Shown: positions 1 to 7,716 of the stretch, one piece after another
How positions within the stretch are numbered: the first letter of the stretch is position 1
How the letters are laid out: each line of letters opens with the position of its first letter
Position numbers and translations under genes: made by a program
NCBI RefSeq assembly: GCF_900215625.1
Contig: NZ_OBEK01000004.1
Location: forward strand, 280,503 to 344,502
DNA length: 64,000 nt
Source of the DNA: Terribacillus aidingensis
Lineage (GTDB): Bacteria; Bacillota; Bacilli; Bacillales; Amphibacillaceae
Direction: 5' to 3'
The notes under the pieces: generated by a model
The model's input: the letters and a program-made list of their open reading frames with translations, nothing else
Database searches by the model: none
Told to the model about the DNA's origin: nothing

Positions 1-237
1 TCAGCGTTCGCGCACTTGAATCCCAAATAGATCCTCTATCTTTTCATTCATAAACTGATAAGATGCTTCAATTCCGGCATTATAAAAGATAGGCGCTAGT
101 TCTTCCAGGATGAAGTCGAGCAGCAGACCTGCGGCCAGGTCGCCTAGCTGCTCGTCTTTCTCTTGTTCGAAATAAGTCTTTAGTGATTGCAGCATATCGT
201 TTCGCTGTACGTCGTTTAGTTGAATTGGCTGTTGCAT
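1..237 (-). CDS. DUF2164 family protein
   Basis: Small acidic protein of 78 residues resembling the DUF2164 family, whose function is unknown. It has an internal stretch rich in Leu, Asp and Glu and no signal peptide or membrane segment. A longer reading to 252 exists, but its first codons form the Shine-Dalgarno sequence (GGAGGG) that lies 7 nt before the ATG at 237, so the shorter start is preferred. The stop codon is at the very edge of the window, so its downstream context is unseen. It is transcribed away from the next cluster. Confidence 0.75.
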   Translation of the reverse strand: MQQPIQLNDVQRNDMLQSLKTYFEQEKDEQLGDLAAGLLLDFILEELAPIFYNAGIEASYQFMNEKIEDLFGIQVRER

Positions 238-323
238 AGCATGTCCCTCCATAGAGCTGTTTTCGTTTTATTATAGCAAAAAGTTCTGCTAGACTTTAGA
301 AAAGGGAAAAGGTGGGAGTACAA

Positions 324-542
324 ATGGCGGAATTGTCGTATGAAATTGTTAAGGAATTAGGCGTGCTTTCAGTGTCTCCTAAGGGTTGGCAGAAGGAACT
401 TAACATGATCAGCTGGAATGGACGGGAGCCGAAATATGACATTCGGGATTGGGCGCCGAATCATGAGAAGATGGGTAAAGGCGTGACGTTATCAGCCGAA
501 GAAGCGGATGAACTGCGTAAGCTGCTTTTGGAGCAAAAGTAA
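324..542 (+). CDS. PC4/YdbC-like ssDNA-binding protein
   Basis: A 72-residue protein resembling the bacterial YdbC/PC4 (DUF2128) family, whose characterised members bind single-stranded nucleic acid as dimers. Visible hallmarks are a beta-rich start, a central W-N-G-R-E-P-K-Y-D-I-R-D-W segment and a C-terminal helix (about residues 54-72). The ATG at 324 is chosen because GGTGGGAG sits 5 nt upstream; the GTG at 312 lies inside that site. It is followed after 1 nt by a uracil-DNA-glycosylase-like gene, so a role beside DNA repair is a reasonable inference. Confidence 0.8.
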   Translation: MAELSYEIVKELGVLSVSPKGWQKELNMISWNGREPKYDIRDWAPNHEKMGKGVTLSAEEADELRKLLLEQK

Positions 543-543
543 C

Positions 544-1176
544 ATGCTTCCAGAGGCATTAGTACAGCTGGCAAAAGAAAGAATGGCGCCTTATCCGTGC
601 GAAGGTTTTCTGCCAGGCAGAGGACCGAAACATCCTGTACTGTTTTTTGTCGGAGAAGCACCAGGCGAGACGGAGATACATACGCACATACCATTTAGCG
701 GCAGAGCCGGTAAAGAGCTGGATCTATTTCTTGAGCGGGCCGGTGTTAATCGGGATGAAATATTTATATCCAGCTCGGTCCGAAGCAGACCATACCAGTA
801 CAAAACGAAGCAGATTCGCGGGGAAACGATTACGAAGAAATACAACCGCACGCCAACAAAGGCTGAAGTTTTAGCTCATGCCCCTGTATTAGATTATGAA
901 ATTGACCAATCCGAACCAGAAATGCTGATAACGCTAGGCAGAATTGGCTGGGAGCGAATAACTGGCTCTAAGGAGAAAATCACACAGGTTGCTGGAAAAG
1001 TCATTGAACAACCGATTCAGCAGTTAAAAAGTTTGGAGGATAATGCTTTTATCTTTTCTGAGAAAGTTTATCGTATCTTCCCGACTTATCACCCAGCGTC
1101 CGTATTTTATAATCCGGGACTGCGGCCGGTAATTGAAGAGCATGCCTATACAATACGTAAACTCTTAAATCGATAG
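544..1176 (+). CDS. Uracil-DNA glycosylase superfamily protein (cluster-less)
   Basis: A 210-residue protein of the uracil-DNA glycosylase superfamily, related to family 4 enzymes that remove uracil from DNA. Motif A is visible as GEAPGETE (about residues 36-43) followed by PFSGRAGKEL, and the C-terminal motif as HPAS (about residue 185). Family 4 enzymes carry four Cys that bind a 4Fe-4S cluster. Here only one Cys remains and the usual V-K-C-R-P is S-V-R-S-R-P, so the cluster is probably absent. The ATG at 544 has GGAG 10 nt upstream inside the previous gene. Activity on uracil is inferred, not shown. Confidence 0.8.
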   Translation: MLPEALVQLAKERMAPYPCEGFLPGRGPKHPVLFFVGEAPGETEIHTHIPFSGRAGKELDLFLERAGVNRDEIFISSSVRSRPYQYKTKQIRGETITKKYNRTPTKAEVLAHAPVLDYEIDQSEPEMLITLGRIGWERITGSKEKITQVAGKVIEQPIQQLKSLEDNAFIFSEKVYRIFPTYHPASVFYNPGLRPVIEEHAYTIRKLLNR

Positions 1177-1188
1177 GAGCGAGAGAAC

Positions 1189-1554
1189 ATGGTTAAAGGA
1201 AAAGTGATTGGTTTTGAACTAAATAGCCAGGATCCGGAAAAGGCAGCCAGCTTCTATTCTAATGTATTTGGCTGGCAGGTCGCGGAACCGAATTGGGGTT
1301 ATCATGATGTGAAAACAGACGGAGCCATTAATGGGGGAATTAGTAAAGGACCGTATGATTTTCCGCATGGAACACGTATACAGATTCAAGTGGAGGATCT
1401 GGATCAGGCCATCGAGGATGCTAAGGCAGAAGGAGCCGTTGTTGTTCGTGAAAAAATGGAATTTGACGGTTTCTATCTGGCTTATTTAGCTGACCCAGTA
1501 GGCATAGGTATTGGATTGGTAGAATACAAAGAAACAGGCGTATCAGCTGACTGA
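1189..1554 (+). CDS. VOC (glyoxalase/bleomycin-resistance fold) family protein
   Basis: A 121-residue protein with two beta-alpha-beta-beta-beta halves typical of the vicinal oxygen chelate fold. The start matches the family pattern G-F-E-L with D-P-E-K-A-A-S-F-Y and V-F-G-W (residues 6-29), and the second half begins near I-Q-V-E-D-L-D (about residue 64). The substrate cannot be told from sequence. SD GGAGCGAGAG precedes the ATG. It is the last gene of a short cluster and its stop codon lies inside the terminator hairpin. Confidence 0.8.
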   Translation: MVKGKVIGFELNSQDPEKAASFYSNVFGWQVAEPNWGYHDVKTDGAINGGISKGPYDFPHGTRIQIQVEDLDQAIEDAKAEGAVVVREKMEFDGFYLAYLADPVGIGIGLVEYKETGVSAD

Positions 1555-1566
1555 TACGCCTGTTGT
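1533..1566. terminator. Bidirectional terminator between VOC gene and mreBH
   Basis: A perfect 14-bp inverted repeat (1533-1546 with 1551-1564) encloses a 4-nt loop and overlaps the VOC stop codon. It lies between convergent genes and can serve both. Confidence 0.8.
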
Positions 1567-2574
1567 TTATTTGGCTGCTTTTTGCAGTTTCGTAATCATT
1601 TGCAAGGCACGGCCTGTACCAATTGCAACAGATTCTAAAGGGTTAGGTGCCAGGTGAACTGGGACGGAAATCTCAGAAGCCAGCCATTGCTGCATACCTT
1701 TTAGCAGTGCGCCGCCGCCTGTTAAGATAACACCATGGTCTACGATGTCGCCGCTCAACTCTGGCGGGCAGTCTTCTAGGGTCATGCGGATTGTTTCAAG
1801 AATCTGTTCTAACGATTCTTTTAGTGCAACCTGCACTTCCTTGGAGGAGATTTGAATTGTCTTAGGTAAACCGGTCACCATATCACGACCGCGAACATCC
1901 ATTGTCAACTCATCATGCTCGATTAAAGCAAAGCCAATTTCCATTTTAATCTGCTCTGCAGTTCTTTCACCGATTAGAATGTTGTACTGCTTGCGTATAT
2001 ACTGCACAATTTCCTCGTCCATTGAATCTCCGCCGATACGGACAGAACGACAGGAAACAACGCCGCCGAATGAAATAATGCCAACTTCGCTTGTACCGCC
2101 GCCAATATCAACAATCACATTTGCAACGGGCTCATCAACTGGCAGATCAGCGCCAATTGCTGCTGCAATTGGTTCTTCAATCAAGTGAACATTTTTTGCG
2201 CCATACGATTTGACTGCATTATGGATAGCACGTCTTTCGACAGAAGTACTGCCAGACGGTGTACAGACAACAATTGTTGGTTTGCGAAGGGAAGACCCCA
2301 TCACTTTGCTTACTTTTTTAAGTATTTCTTTCAGTAATTGAGCGGTAACATCATAATCAGCGATAACACCATCTTTTAGTGGGCGGATTGGAACAATATT
2401 TTGCGGTGTCTTTCCGACCATTTCCTTCGCTTCTGCACCTACAGCAACGACATTCTTCGTTTCTAAATCAATAGCCACAACAGATGGCTCATTCAATACA
2501 ATTCCTTTTTGTTTCGTATAAACAAGTATATTTGCAGTACCAAGGTCTATTCCGATTTCGGGGTTAGCGAACAT
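1567..2574 (-). CDS. mreBH: Rod-shape actin homologue MreBH
   Basis: An actin-like cytoskeletal ATPase of 335 residues that forms membrane-attached filaments guiding side-wall synthesis. The phosphate-1 loop GIDLGTAN is at residues 8-15, phosphate-2 DIGGGTSEV near 156-164 and the adenosine motif LTGGG near 285. The N-terminus and body are closer to B. subtilis MreBH (known partner of the hydrolase LytE) than to MreB or Mbl, as far as I can recall those sequences. It is a lone gene, not part of mreBCD. SD GGAGG precedes the ATG. A poly-C promoter element resembling SigI sites lies upstream. Confidence 0.88.
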   Translation of the reverse strand: MFANPEIGIDLGTANILVYTKQKGIVLNEPSVVAIDLETKNVVAVGAEAKEMVGKTPQNIVPIRPLKDGVIADYDVTAQLLKEILKKVSKVMGSSLRKPTIVVCTPSGSTSVERRAIHNAVKSYGAKNVHLIEEPIAAAIGADLPVDEPVANVIVDIGGGTSEVGIISFGGVVSCRSVRIGGDSMDEEIVQYIRKQYNILIGERTAEQIKMEIGFALIEHDELTMDVRGRDMVTGLPKTIQISSKEVQVALKESLEQILETIRMTLEDCPPELSGDIVDHGVILTGGGALLKGMQQWLASEISVPVHLAPNPLESVAIGTGRALQMITKLQKAAK

Positions 2575-2611
2575 TGTATTTCCTCCAATAATGACATATT
2601 TCTACTATATT

Positions 2612-2648
2612 CATTCTCTTAAGACTGAAGCTTTATGGGGGTGTGTCG
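2612..2648 (-). promoter_or_regulatory. Candidate SigI-type promoter of mreBH
   Basis: On the minus strand CGACACACCCCC (2648-2637) precedes mreBH. B. subtilis mreBH is transcribed by the heat-induced sigma factor SigI, whose -35 is C-rich (ACCCCC). The -10 (CGAA type) is not clean here: AGAA occurs at roughly 19 nt spacing, so the assignment is tentative. Confidence 0.3.
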
Positions 2649-3057
2649 ATAAACAAGCTTAAAAGCTGCTAAGATTCAACATATTTCATTCTATCACCTG
2701 GTATAAAAGCATTAAAGAGATACCTTTATCCTAATTTGGCAGATAAAACTAATAGATTTAGGAGAAAAGGATTATAAGCAAGGAATACAGGAAAGTCAAT
2801 TTACAGGTAGATTACAAATAATGAGGGATTGTTACAGAAACTAGGAATGAAAAAGTATGTCAATCACTATTTTCATCCAAAAACTAGCATACAAGATTGA
2901 TTTTGCTAGTTTCTTTATCTGTTAAACGGGTAGTATTCCGCATAAAGTCTGACTTTTTATGCTTTAGACCAGAAGAACGGCACAGTTGGTAATTCTAGGC
3001 TGCAATATTACACAAAAACCCATGCTATGATGTTGCTGCAACCAGAAAACACATCCC
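2649..3057. other. AT-rich intergenic region, no gene seen
   Basis: No open frame with a ribosome binding site is visible on either strand. It contains an inverted repeat AAACTAGCA (2881-2889) with TGCTAGTTT (2904-2912) and a second dyad around 2940-2962 (GCATAAA with TTTATGC). These may mark the leader or promoter region of the secreted CAP protein. I see no clear -35/-10 pair. Confidence 0.4.
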
Positions 3058-3074
3058 CGAAAGGAGCAACATAC

Positions 3075-4055
3075 ATGTTTAAGAAAGTACTCGTAACAAC
3101 ATTATCTACAGCTATCCTAGCCGGAGGTGCTTTGGCAGGAACAGCAGATGCTGCTTCAGCTCAACAAGTAAAAACAGAGGCACAAGTGCATGTCGTAAAA
3201 GGATCTTTCTCTTCTATTGAGGATTTAAATACCTTGGTGAATAACTATCTATCACCTTATAAAATTCAAGTTAATCTTAATAGCTTGCTAGCAGGTTACG
3301 GTATACAGCAGCCAATTCAGCAAGAACAAGCACAAACTCCAGCACCAGAAACAACCGAGCAGAAAGAAGTACAAGCTCCAGCGCAGGAAGCACCTAAGCA
3401 GGAAGAAGCACAAGCTCCAGCGCAGGAAGCACCTAAGCAGGAAGAAGCACAAACTCCAGCGCAGGAAGCACCTAAGCAGGAAGAAGCACAAACTCCAGCA
3501 CAACAAGCACCAGAGGCAGAAGAAGTAAAAGCCCCAGCAGCGCCTAAGCAAGAAGAGGAAGCAGCTGCACCACAAAAAGAAGAGCAAGCAACAGAAGAAC
3601 AAGCACAGGCTCCAGCTCAAAATCAGCAACCTGCAGCTGGTAAACAGCAAACAGAAGAAAAGCAAGCAACAGAAGGTCTAAGTGCTTTCGAACAGCAAGT
3701 AGTAGATTTAACAAACCAAGAGCGTGCAAAAGCTGGTCTTAGTCCTTTGAAAGCAGATGTTGAACTAAGCAAAGTAGCGCGTGCAAAATCACAAGATATG
3801 GCTGACAATGGTTACTTTGACCACAACAGCCCAACTTACGGTTCTCCTTTCGACATGATGAAATCATTCGGTATCTCTTATAAAACTGCGGGTGAAAACA
3901 TCGCCCAAGGTCAAAAGACACCAGAAGAAGTAGTACAAGCATGGATGAACAGCCAAGGTCACCGCGAAAACATTATGAACCCTGATTACACAAATATCGG
4001 AGTCGGATATGTCGAAAACGGTAACTACTGGACACAGCAATTTATTGGCAAATAA
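3075..4055 (+). CDS. Secreted CAP/SCP-domain protein with Pro-Gln-Glu repeats
   Basis: An exported protein of 326 residues. Residues 1-26 form a signal peptide (K-K, hydrophobic core, A-D-A-A end). Residues about 100-200 are a low-complexity linker rich in Pro, Ala, Gln and Glu with three copies of a 13-residue unit. Residues 202-326 form a CAP domain of the YkwD type, with AGENIAQG and GHRENIMNPDYTNIGVGY as signature motifs. ATG 3075 follows GAAAGGAG. Bacterial CAP proteins are cell-surface proteins of mostly unknown activity, and some take part in sporulation. The linker suggests wall-spanning display. It is a single-gene unit ended by a strong terminator. Confidence 0.88.
   Translation: MFKKVLVTTLSTAILAGGALAGTADAASAQQVKTEAQVHVVKGSFSSIEDLNTLVNNYLSPYKIQVNLNSLLAGYGIQQPIQQEQAQTPAPETTEQKEVQAPAQEAPKQEEAQAPAQEAPKQEEAQTPAQEAPKQEEAQTPAQQAPEAEEVKAPAAPKQEEEAAAPQKEEQATEEQAQAPAQNQQPAAGKQQTEEKQATEGLSAFEQQVVDLTNQERAKAGLSPLKADVELSKVARAKSQDMADNGYFDHNSPTYGSPFDMMKSFGISYKTAGENIAQGQKTPEEVVQAWMNSQGHRENIMNPDYTNIGVGYVENGNYWTQQFIGK
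3372..3500 (+). repeat. 39-bp in-frame tandem repeat
   Basis: Three copies of a 39-bp unit start at 3372, 3411 and 3450, with a partial fourth from 3489. Each encodes 13 residues of the form Q-A/T-P-A-Q-E-A-P-K-Q-E-E-A in the linker of the CAP protein. The near-identical DNA suggests recent slippage and possible copy-number variation between strains. Confidence 0.9.
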
Positions 4056-4073
4056 TTCTGATTACTATATAAT

Positions 4074-4110
4074 GAAAAGCAGCCGTAGTTATTGCGGCTG
4101 CTTTTCTTGT
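4074..4110 (+). terminator. Rho-independent terminator after the CAP gene
   Basis: The 12-bp stem GAAAAGCAGCCG (4074-4085) pairs with 4095-4106 and is followed by CTTGT rather than a pure U run. Confidence 0.8.
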
Positions 4111-4127
4111 ATGTAGGAGGGAAAATA

Positions 4128-4499
4128 ATGGATCTGATATCCTTGCTCGCAGAAGAAAAAATCAAGCAGGCAGAGGCCAATGGCGAATTTCGCAACCTTT
4201 CTGGTGCAGGTAAACCTTTGGAACTTGAGGACTTGTCTGGGGTGCCGGAGGATATGCGGATGAGCTATAAAATCTTGAAAAACGCAGGATATATCCCGCC
4301 AGAGATACAGCTGCAAAAAGAAATTATAAGTATGCGGGATCTGCTTCGCACCTGCACCGATGACAGGGAACGAGCAGCTTATCGGAAAAGCATCAGCGAG
4401 AAGGAAATCCAGTACGAGGCACTGCTTGAAAAGCTTCGTAAGCAAGCACCGGCCGCTTTCAGGCAATACCAAGAACAAGTAGAACATAAACTAACCTAA
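4128..4499 (+). CDS. DUF1992 (DnaJC28-type) family protein
   Basis: A 123-residue soluble protein with the DUF1992 pattern: an N-terminal helix (L-L-A-E-E-K-I-K-Q-A), then G-E-F-R-N-L-S-G-A-G-K-P-L (about residues 19-31) and a helical C-terminal half. The domain is found alone in bacteria and in eukaryotic DnaJC28. Its function is not established. ATG 4128 is preceded by TAGGAGGG. It stands alone, with a terminator upstream and the S-box leader of the next gene downstream. Confidence 0.8.
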   Translation: MDLISLLAEEKIKQAEANGEFRNLSGAGKPLELEDLSGVPEDMRMSYKILKNAGYIPPEIQLQKEIISMRDLLRTCTDDRERAAYRKSISEKEIQYEALLEKLRKQAPAAFRQYQEQVEHKLT

Positions 4500-4511
4500 A
4501 TATATTTACTT

Positions 4512-4666
4512 TCTTATCACGAGAGGTGGAGGGACTGGCCCATTGAAGCCTCGGCAGCAGGCAGTAATGTACTGTGCCAATTCCAGCAGACGAAATGTCT
4601 GGCAGATAAGAGGAGCGATTTACCTTGGATAAGGAGCCTCTTCTGCTAAGCGGAAGAGGCTTTTTT
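4512..4666 (+). ncRNA. SAM-I (S-box) riboswitch with terminator
   Basis: The segment contains the hallmark S-box core: CTTATC closing strand, GAGAGGTGGAGGGACTGGCC, then GCC-TCGGCAGC, GTGCCAATTCC-GCA and the returning AGATAAG (about 4605-4610). A strong hairpin (4635-4643 with 4653-4661) followed by six T forms the intrinsic terminator. By known S-box logic, SAM binding promotes termination, so the downstream gene is expressed when SAM or methionine is scarce. Confidence 0.95.
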
Positions 4667-4691
4667 ACATAGAAAAGAGGAGCTGAACAAA

Positions 4692-6056
4692 ATGCGTAAA
4701 CAAATCATCCTGCAAGCTTTTGATATGACAGCCGCCATGCATAATGCGCATGGTCTATGGAAACACCCGGAAAGCAGAAGGCACCGCGAGTATAAATCGC
4801 TCGACTATTGGATGGAGTTAGCACGACTTTTAGAAAAAGGGAAATTTGATGCGGTGTTTTTCGCCGATGTTCTGGGGGTTTATGATGTGTATGGGGGAGA
4901 TGAGGCCGCAGCCTTGCGCGACGGTGTGCAAGTACCGCTCAATGATCCAGCCTTTGTCATCCCGGCAATGGCTGCCGTAACGAATCACTTGTCTTTCGCT
5001 GTAACGGTAAGTACTTCCTATGAACAGCCGTTCCATAACGCTCGTAAGTTTTCGACACTCGATCATTTGACCAATGGACGTGTCGCATGGAATATTGTTA
5101 CCTCTTATTTACCGAACGCAGCCCAAAATTTTGGACTGGAAAAAATGGTCAAGCACGATGAACGTTATCAGATAGCTGATGAATTTTTAGAGGTTTCTTA
5201 TAAGCTTCTCGAAGATAGCTGGGAAGAGGATGCCGTCATTGCAGACCCGAATAGCGGTGTGCTAGTTGATGCTTCTAAAGTCCATCGCATTAAGCATAAA
5301 GGCACTTACTTTTCCGTGGAAGGACCGCATGTGAGCGAACCTTCTCCGCAGCGGACGCCAGTGCTTTACCAAGCTGGCACCTCTGAGAAGGGCAGGGAAT
5401 TTGCTGCAAGACATGCGGAATGTGTTTTTGTAGGGGGACCGACTCCGGAAAAAATCAATTATTATATAGAAGATATTAAAGCGCGTGCAGAAGCGTATGG
5501 CAGAAGGAAGGACGAAATCAAAGCCTTCACTTTCCTGCAGGTCGTTGTAGCTGAAACGGAAGAAGAAGCTTACAGCAAGTATGAGGACATTAAGAAGTAC
5601 TGGAGTGCCGATGCAGCTAAAGCGCAATATGGCGGTTCAACGGGGTATGACCTGGCTGCTTATGAGAATGAAGAAGAGTTATTCACATACAAGCATACTG
5701 AACAAGGACAATCTCGTGCTGCTTATCTAACAAAAGACGCTGCTAGGCCATTTACCGTCAAAGAAATTCATGAGAAATTCAGTAAGCCTGCGGAGATGGA
5801 CATTTTCGTCGGCAGTCCGGAACAAGTAGCGGATCAATTAGAAGATTTCTTTGTTCGCAGCGGAGTAGATGGATTCAACCTAACACATTATATTACACCA
5901 AAAGACTTGCAAGACTTTGTCGAGTTAGTTGTCCCAATTCTCCAGGAGCGCGGGTTATATAAAAAAGAGTACAAAGAAGGTACTTTTCGAGAGAAACTAT
6001 ATAACCGTCCGTATCTCCGGTCTGGACATCCGGCGAAACAAAGGAAGAGGAGCTGA
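4692..6056 (+). CDS. S-box-controlled FMN-dependent monooxygenase (NtaA/SnaA/DszA type)
   Basis: A 454-residue luciferase-like flavin monooxygenase of the NtaA/SnaA/DszA family. Members use reduced flavin from a partner reductase to oxidise C-S or C-N bonds. Visible family features are Q-A-F-D-M near the start, F-F-A-D-V-L-G near residue 55, V-A-W-N-I-V-T-S-Y (about residues 133-141) and YQAGTSEKGREFAA near 225-240. The direct S-box leader puts it in the methionine/SAM-starvation regulon, so sulfur release from an organosulfur compound is the best inference. The exact substrate is unknown. No flavin reductase is adjacent. SD AAGAGGAG precedes the ATG. Confidence 0.88.
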   Translation: MRKQIILQAFDMTAAMHNAHGLWKHPESRRHREYKSLDYWMELARLLEKGKFDAVFFADVLGVYDVYGGDEAAALRDGVQVPLNDPAFVIPAMAAVTNHLSFAVTVSTSYEQPFHNARKFSTLDHLTNGRVAWNIVTSYLPNAAQNFGLEKMVKHDERYQIADEFLEVSYKLLEDSWEEDAVIADPNSGVLVDASKVHRIKHKGTYFSVEGPHVSEPSPQRTPVLYQAGTSEKGREFAARHAECVFVGGPTPEKINYYIEDIKARAEAYGRRKDEIKAFTFLQVVVAETEEEAYSKYEDIKKYWSADAAKAQYGGSTGYDLAAYENEEELFTYKHTEQGQSRAAYLTKDAARPFTVKEIHEKFSKPAEMDIFVGSPEQVADQLEDFFVRSGVDGFNLTHYITPKDLQDFVELVVPILQERGLYKKEYKEGTFREKLYNRPYLRSGHPAKQRKRS

Positions 6057-6077
6057 TTGTCAGCCCCTCTTTTTTTA
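6046..6077. terminator. Terminator shared by convergent genes
   Basis: The stem 6046-6056 with 6060-6070 has a 3-nt loop and seven following T. It overlaps the monooxygenase stop codon and also ends the convergent carboxypeptidase gene. Confidence 0.75.
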
Positions 6078-7100
6078 TTCCATATAAGTCAATTTGCCGC
6101 TGCCGTCTTGGCAAGAGATGGTGGCCAGCGCACCATTGATCATTGTCAGCTGGGGCGGCATATGGCCAATATCGGCATCATAAATAATAGGGAGTCCAAT
6201 TTCGTCTGCAAATTCATGAATCATCTGTTCAATCGCATAATCTTCCGTAGAAGTGCTTCTGGCTGGTCGTCCGAATACAGCTCCGCTTGCACCATCAAAC
6301 CAGCCCAGTTCTCGTAAATGCCAAAGATTTCGATAAACTTCAGCTGCCCGCCAGTCGCTCCATTCCAAATAAACAATGGTGTTCTCTTTAAAACCATTGC
6401 GCCATTTTTCAATTGGCGCATATTTCGTCCCGGCAATGACGGTTAATGTATTCAGACATCCGCCAATCAGCCGGCCGGTAAAGGACACGGAATTACCAGT
6501 TGTGGATTTCCAATGTGTGCTGCTGTCCAAGTCAAAGCCTGACGCGTCATCCTGTTCAAAAAGAGCATCCCAGGAAGACTGATACATAGAAGATGAATGC
6601 TGGACAAGATTTTTACGAGACGGAGCAGAAAGCATGTTATGCCACTGCTTTGTTGTTTCATCCAGCTTGTCCATATGTAAGTCAAAAAAGTTAGTTGCAT
6701 GGGCGCTGGCAATATTTGTTTGGAGTGTATAGCTGCAAAGCAACGTGCTTGTATCAGAATAGCCAATGAGCCAAGTAGGCTTGCTGTTAGCTAGCTTCTC
6801 CCAATCAAGCTTTGGTAATACTTGTACAAGCAATTCTCCGCCCCAAGGCGGCATAACAGCATCGATGGAGGAATCTGTCATAAAGCGCATTAGTTCATTT
6901 GCACGGATTTCAGCTGTGCAGCTTCGTGCGGCTTTTTGTGTCCAGACAGTTTCTCCGATAATGACATGATCACAAAGTTGCTCCAGCTGCTTTTTGGCTT
7001 TATATACGCGTGCATGAAGTGAGGTGGGTACACCGCTAGATGGAGCGGTAACGGCAAAAGTAGAAGTGGCTGTTAAAGCTGCCGGATACCTTATTGTCAT
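6075..7100 (-). CDS. S66 family LD-carboxypeptidase (MccF/YocD type)
   Basis: A 341-residue serine peptidase of family S66. Such enzymes cut L-D bonds in recycled murein peptides, and the MccF branch also hydrolyses microcin-C-like aminoacyl nucleotides. The nucleophile is Ser115 in IGYSDTS. WGGELLVQVLPKLDW (about 86-100) is typical of the MccF/YocD branch. Catalytic Glu and His are likely in YLEWSD and IGHMPPQ. No signal peptide is seen, so it is cytoplasmic. ATG 7100 is chosen because GAAAGGA ends 9 nt upstream; two in-frame ATGs further upstream are poorly placed. Confidence 0.85.
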   Translation of the reverse strand: MTIRYPAALTATSTFAVTAPSSGVPTSLHARVYKAKKQLEQLCDHVIIGETVWTQKAARSCTAEIRANELMRFMTDSSIDAVMPPWGGELLVQVLPKLDWEKLANSKPTWLIGYSDTSTLLCSYTLQTNIASAHATNFFDLHMDKLDETTKQWHNMLSAPSRKNLVQHSSSMYQSSWDALFEQDDASGFDLDSSTHWKSTTGNSVSFTGRLIGGCLNTLTVIAGTKYAPIEKWRNGFKENTIVYLEWSDWRAAEVYRNLWHLRELGWFDGASGAVFGRPARSTSTEDYAIEQMIHEFADEIGLPIIYDADIGHMPPQLTMINGALATISCQDGSGKLTYME

Positions 7101-7332
7101 CACTATCATTCCTTTCTTTTCCATATTATAGCATGGCAGGTAGGCTGTTTGAACACAGCTTTCGCAGGGAATGGGATAGCAGGCATACGGATTTATCTGT
7201 TTTGATAAAATGAAGGGTTTGCGTGCATCATAAATGTGTTGTTTATTGTTTACACATGCATTGTATCCACGACACTAAGTGGGCAGCGGTGAAATCAATA
7301 AAACAACAGATACAATGGAGGGAGCCGGTTTG

Positions 7333-7671
7333 ATGAAAAGTAAATTTACGTTAGGTTTAACGATAGGTGCTACAGTCGGCGGCTTGATTTCGTTATATGA
7401 TGCGCAAACGAGGCGCCATGTACGTGGCAGCATGATGCGTGCCGGATCAGAGACGATGTTCTACCTTCGCAACCCCGGTGTATTTGTGGATGATGTGAAA
7501 ACTTCGTATGCAAAAGTTGCGACCAGCTTGTCCACAACAGCAGATAAAGGGTTAAGAGGCGTAGAAGAAGTACAGCATGCTTTGCAGAAGGTAAGTAAGC
7601 TGGATGACCAGCTGGAACTGCCTGCAGGAAATCAAACAAAGAAGCTGGCAGGTGCAGGATCAGCTAGATAA
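7333..7671 (+). CDS. YtxH-like small membrane-associated protein
   Basis: A 112-residue protein with one N-terminal hydrophobic glycine-rich segment (about residues 5-22, L-G-L-T-I-G-A-T-V-G-G) and a soluble helical tail. This is the layout of YtxH-type general-stress proteins, but similarity is weak. GGAGGGAG lies 8 nt before ATG 7333. The next gene, a YihY-family membrane protein, starts 45 nt downstream with its own SD, so the two are probably co-transcribed. Confidence 0.6.
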   Translation: MKSKFTLGLTIGATVGGLISLYDAQTRRHVRGSMMRAGSETMFYLRNPGVFVDDVKTSYAKVATSLSTTADKGLRGVEEVQHALQKVSKLDDQLELPAGNQTKKLAGAGSAR

Positions 7672-7716
7672 AGACAAAGCGTGTGTCTACCTGAGAGAGA
7701 AGAAGGAGGAGAAGAC

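Noticed and set aside
3372..3500. CRISPR-like periodic repeat
   Set aside because: The units adjoin without spacers and are in frame in a coding gene.
3288..3665. Long minus-strand frame rich in Cys, Leu and Phe
   Set aside because: It is the antisense of the repeat linker of the CAP protein; its composition is that of reversed Gln/Glu/Ala codons and it has no SD.
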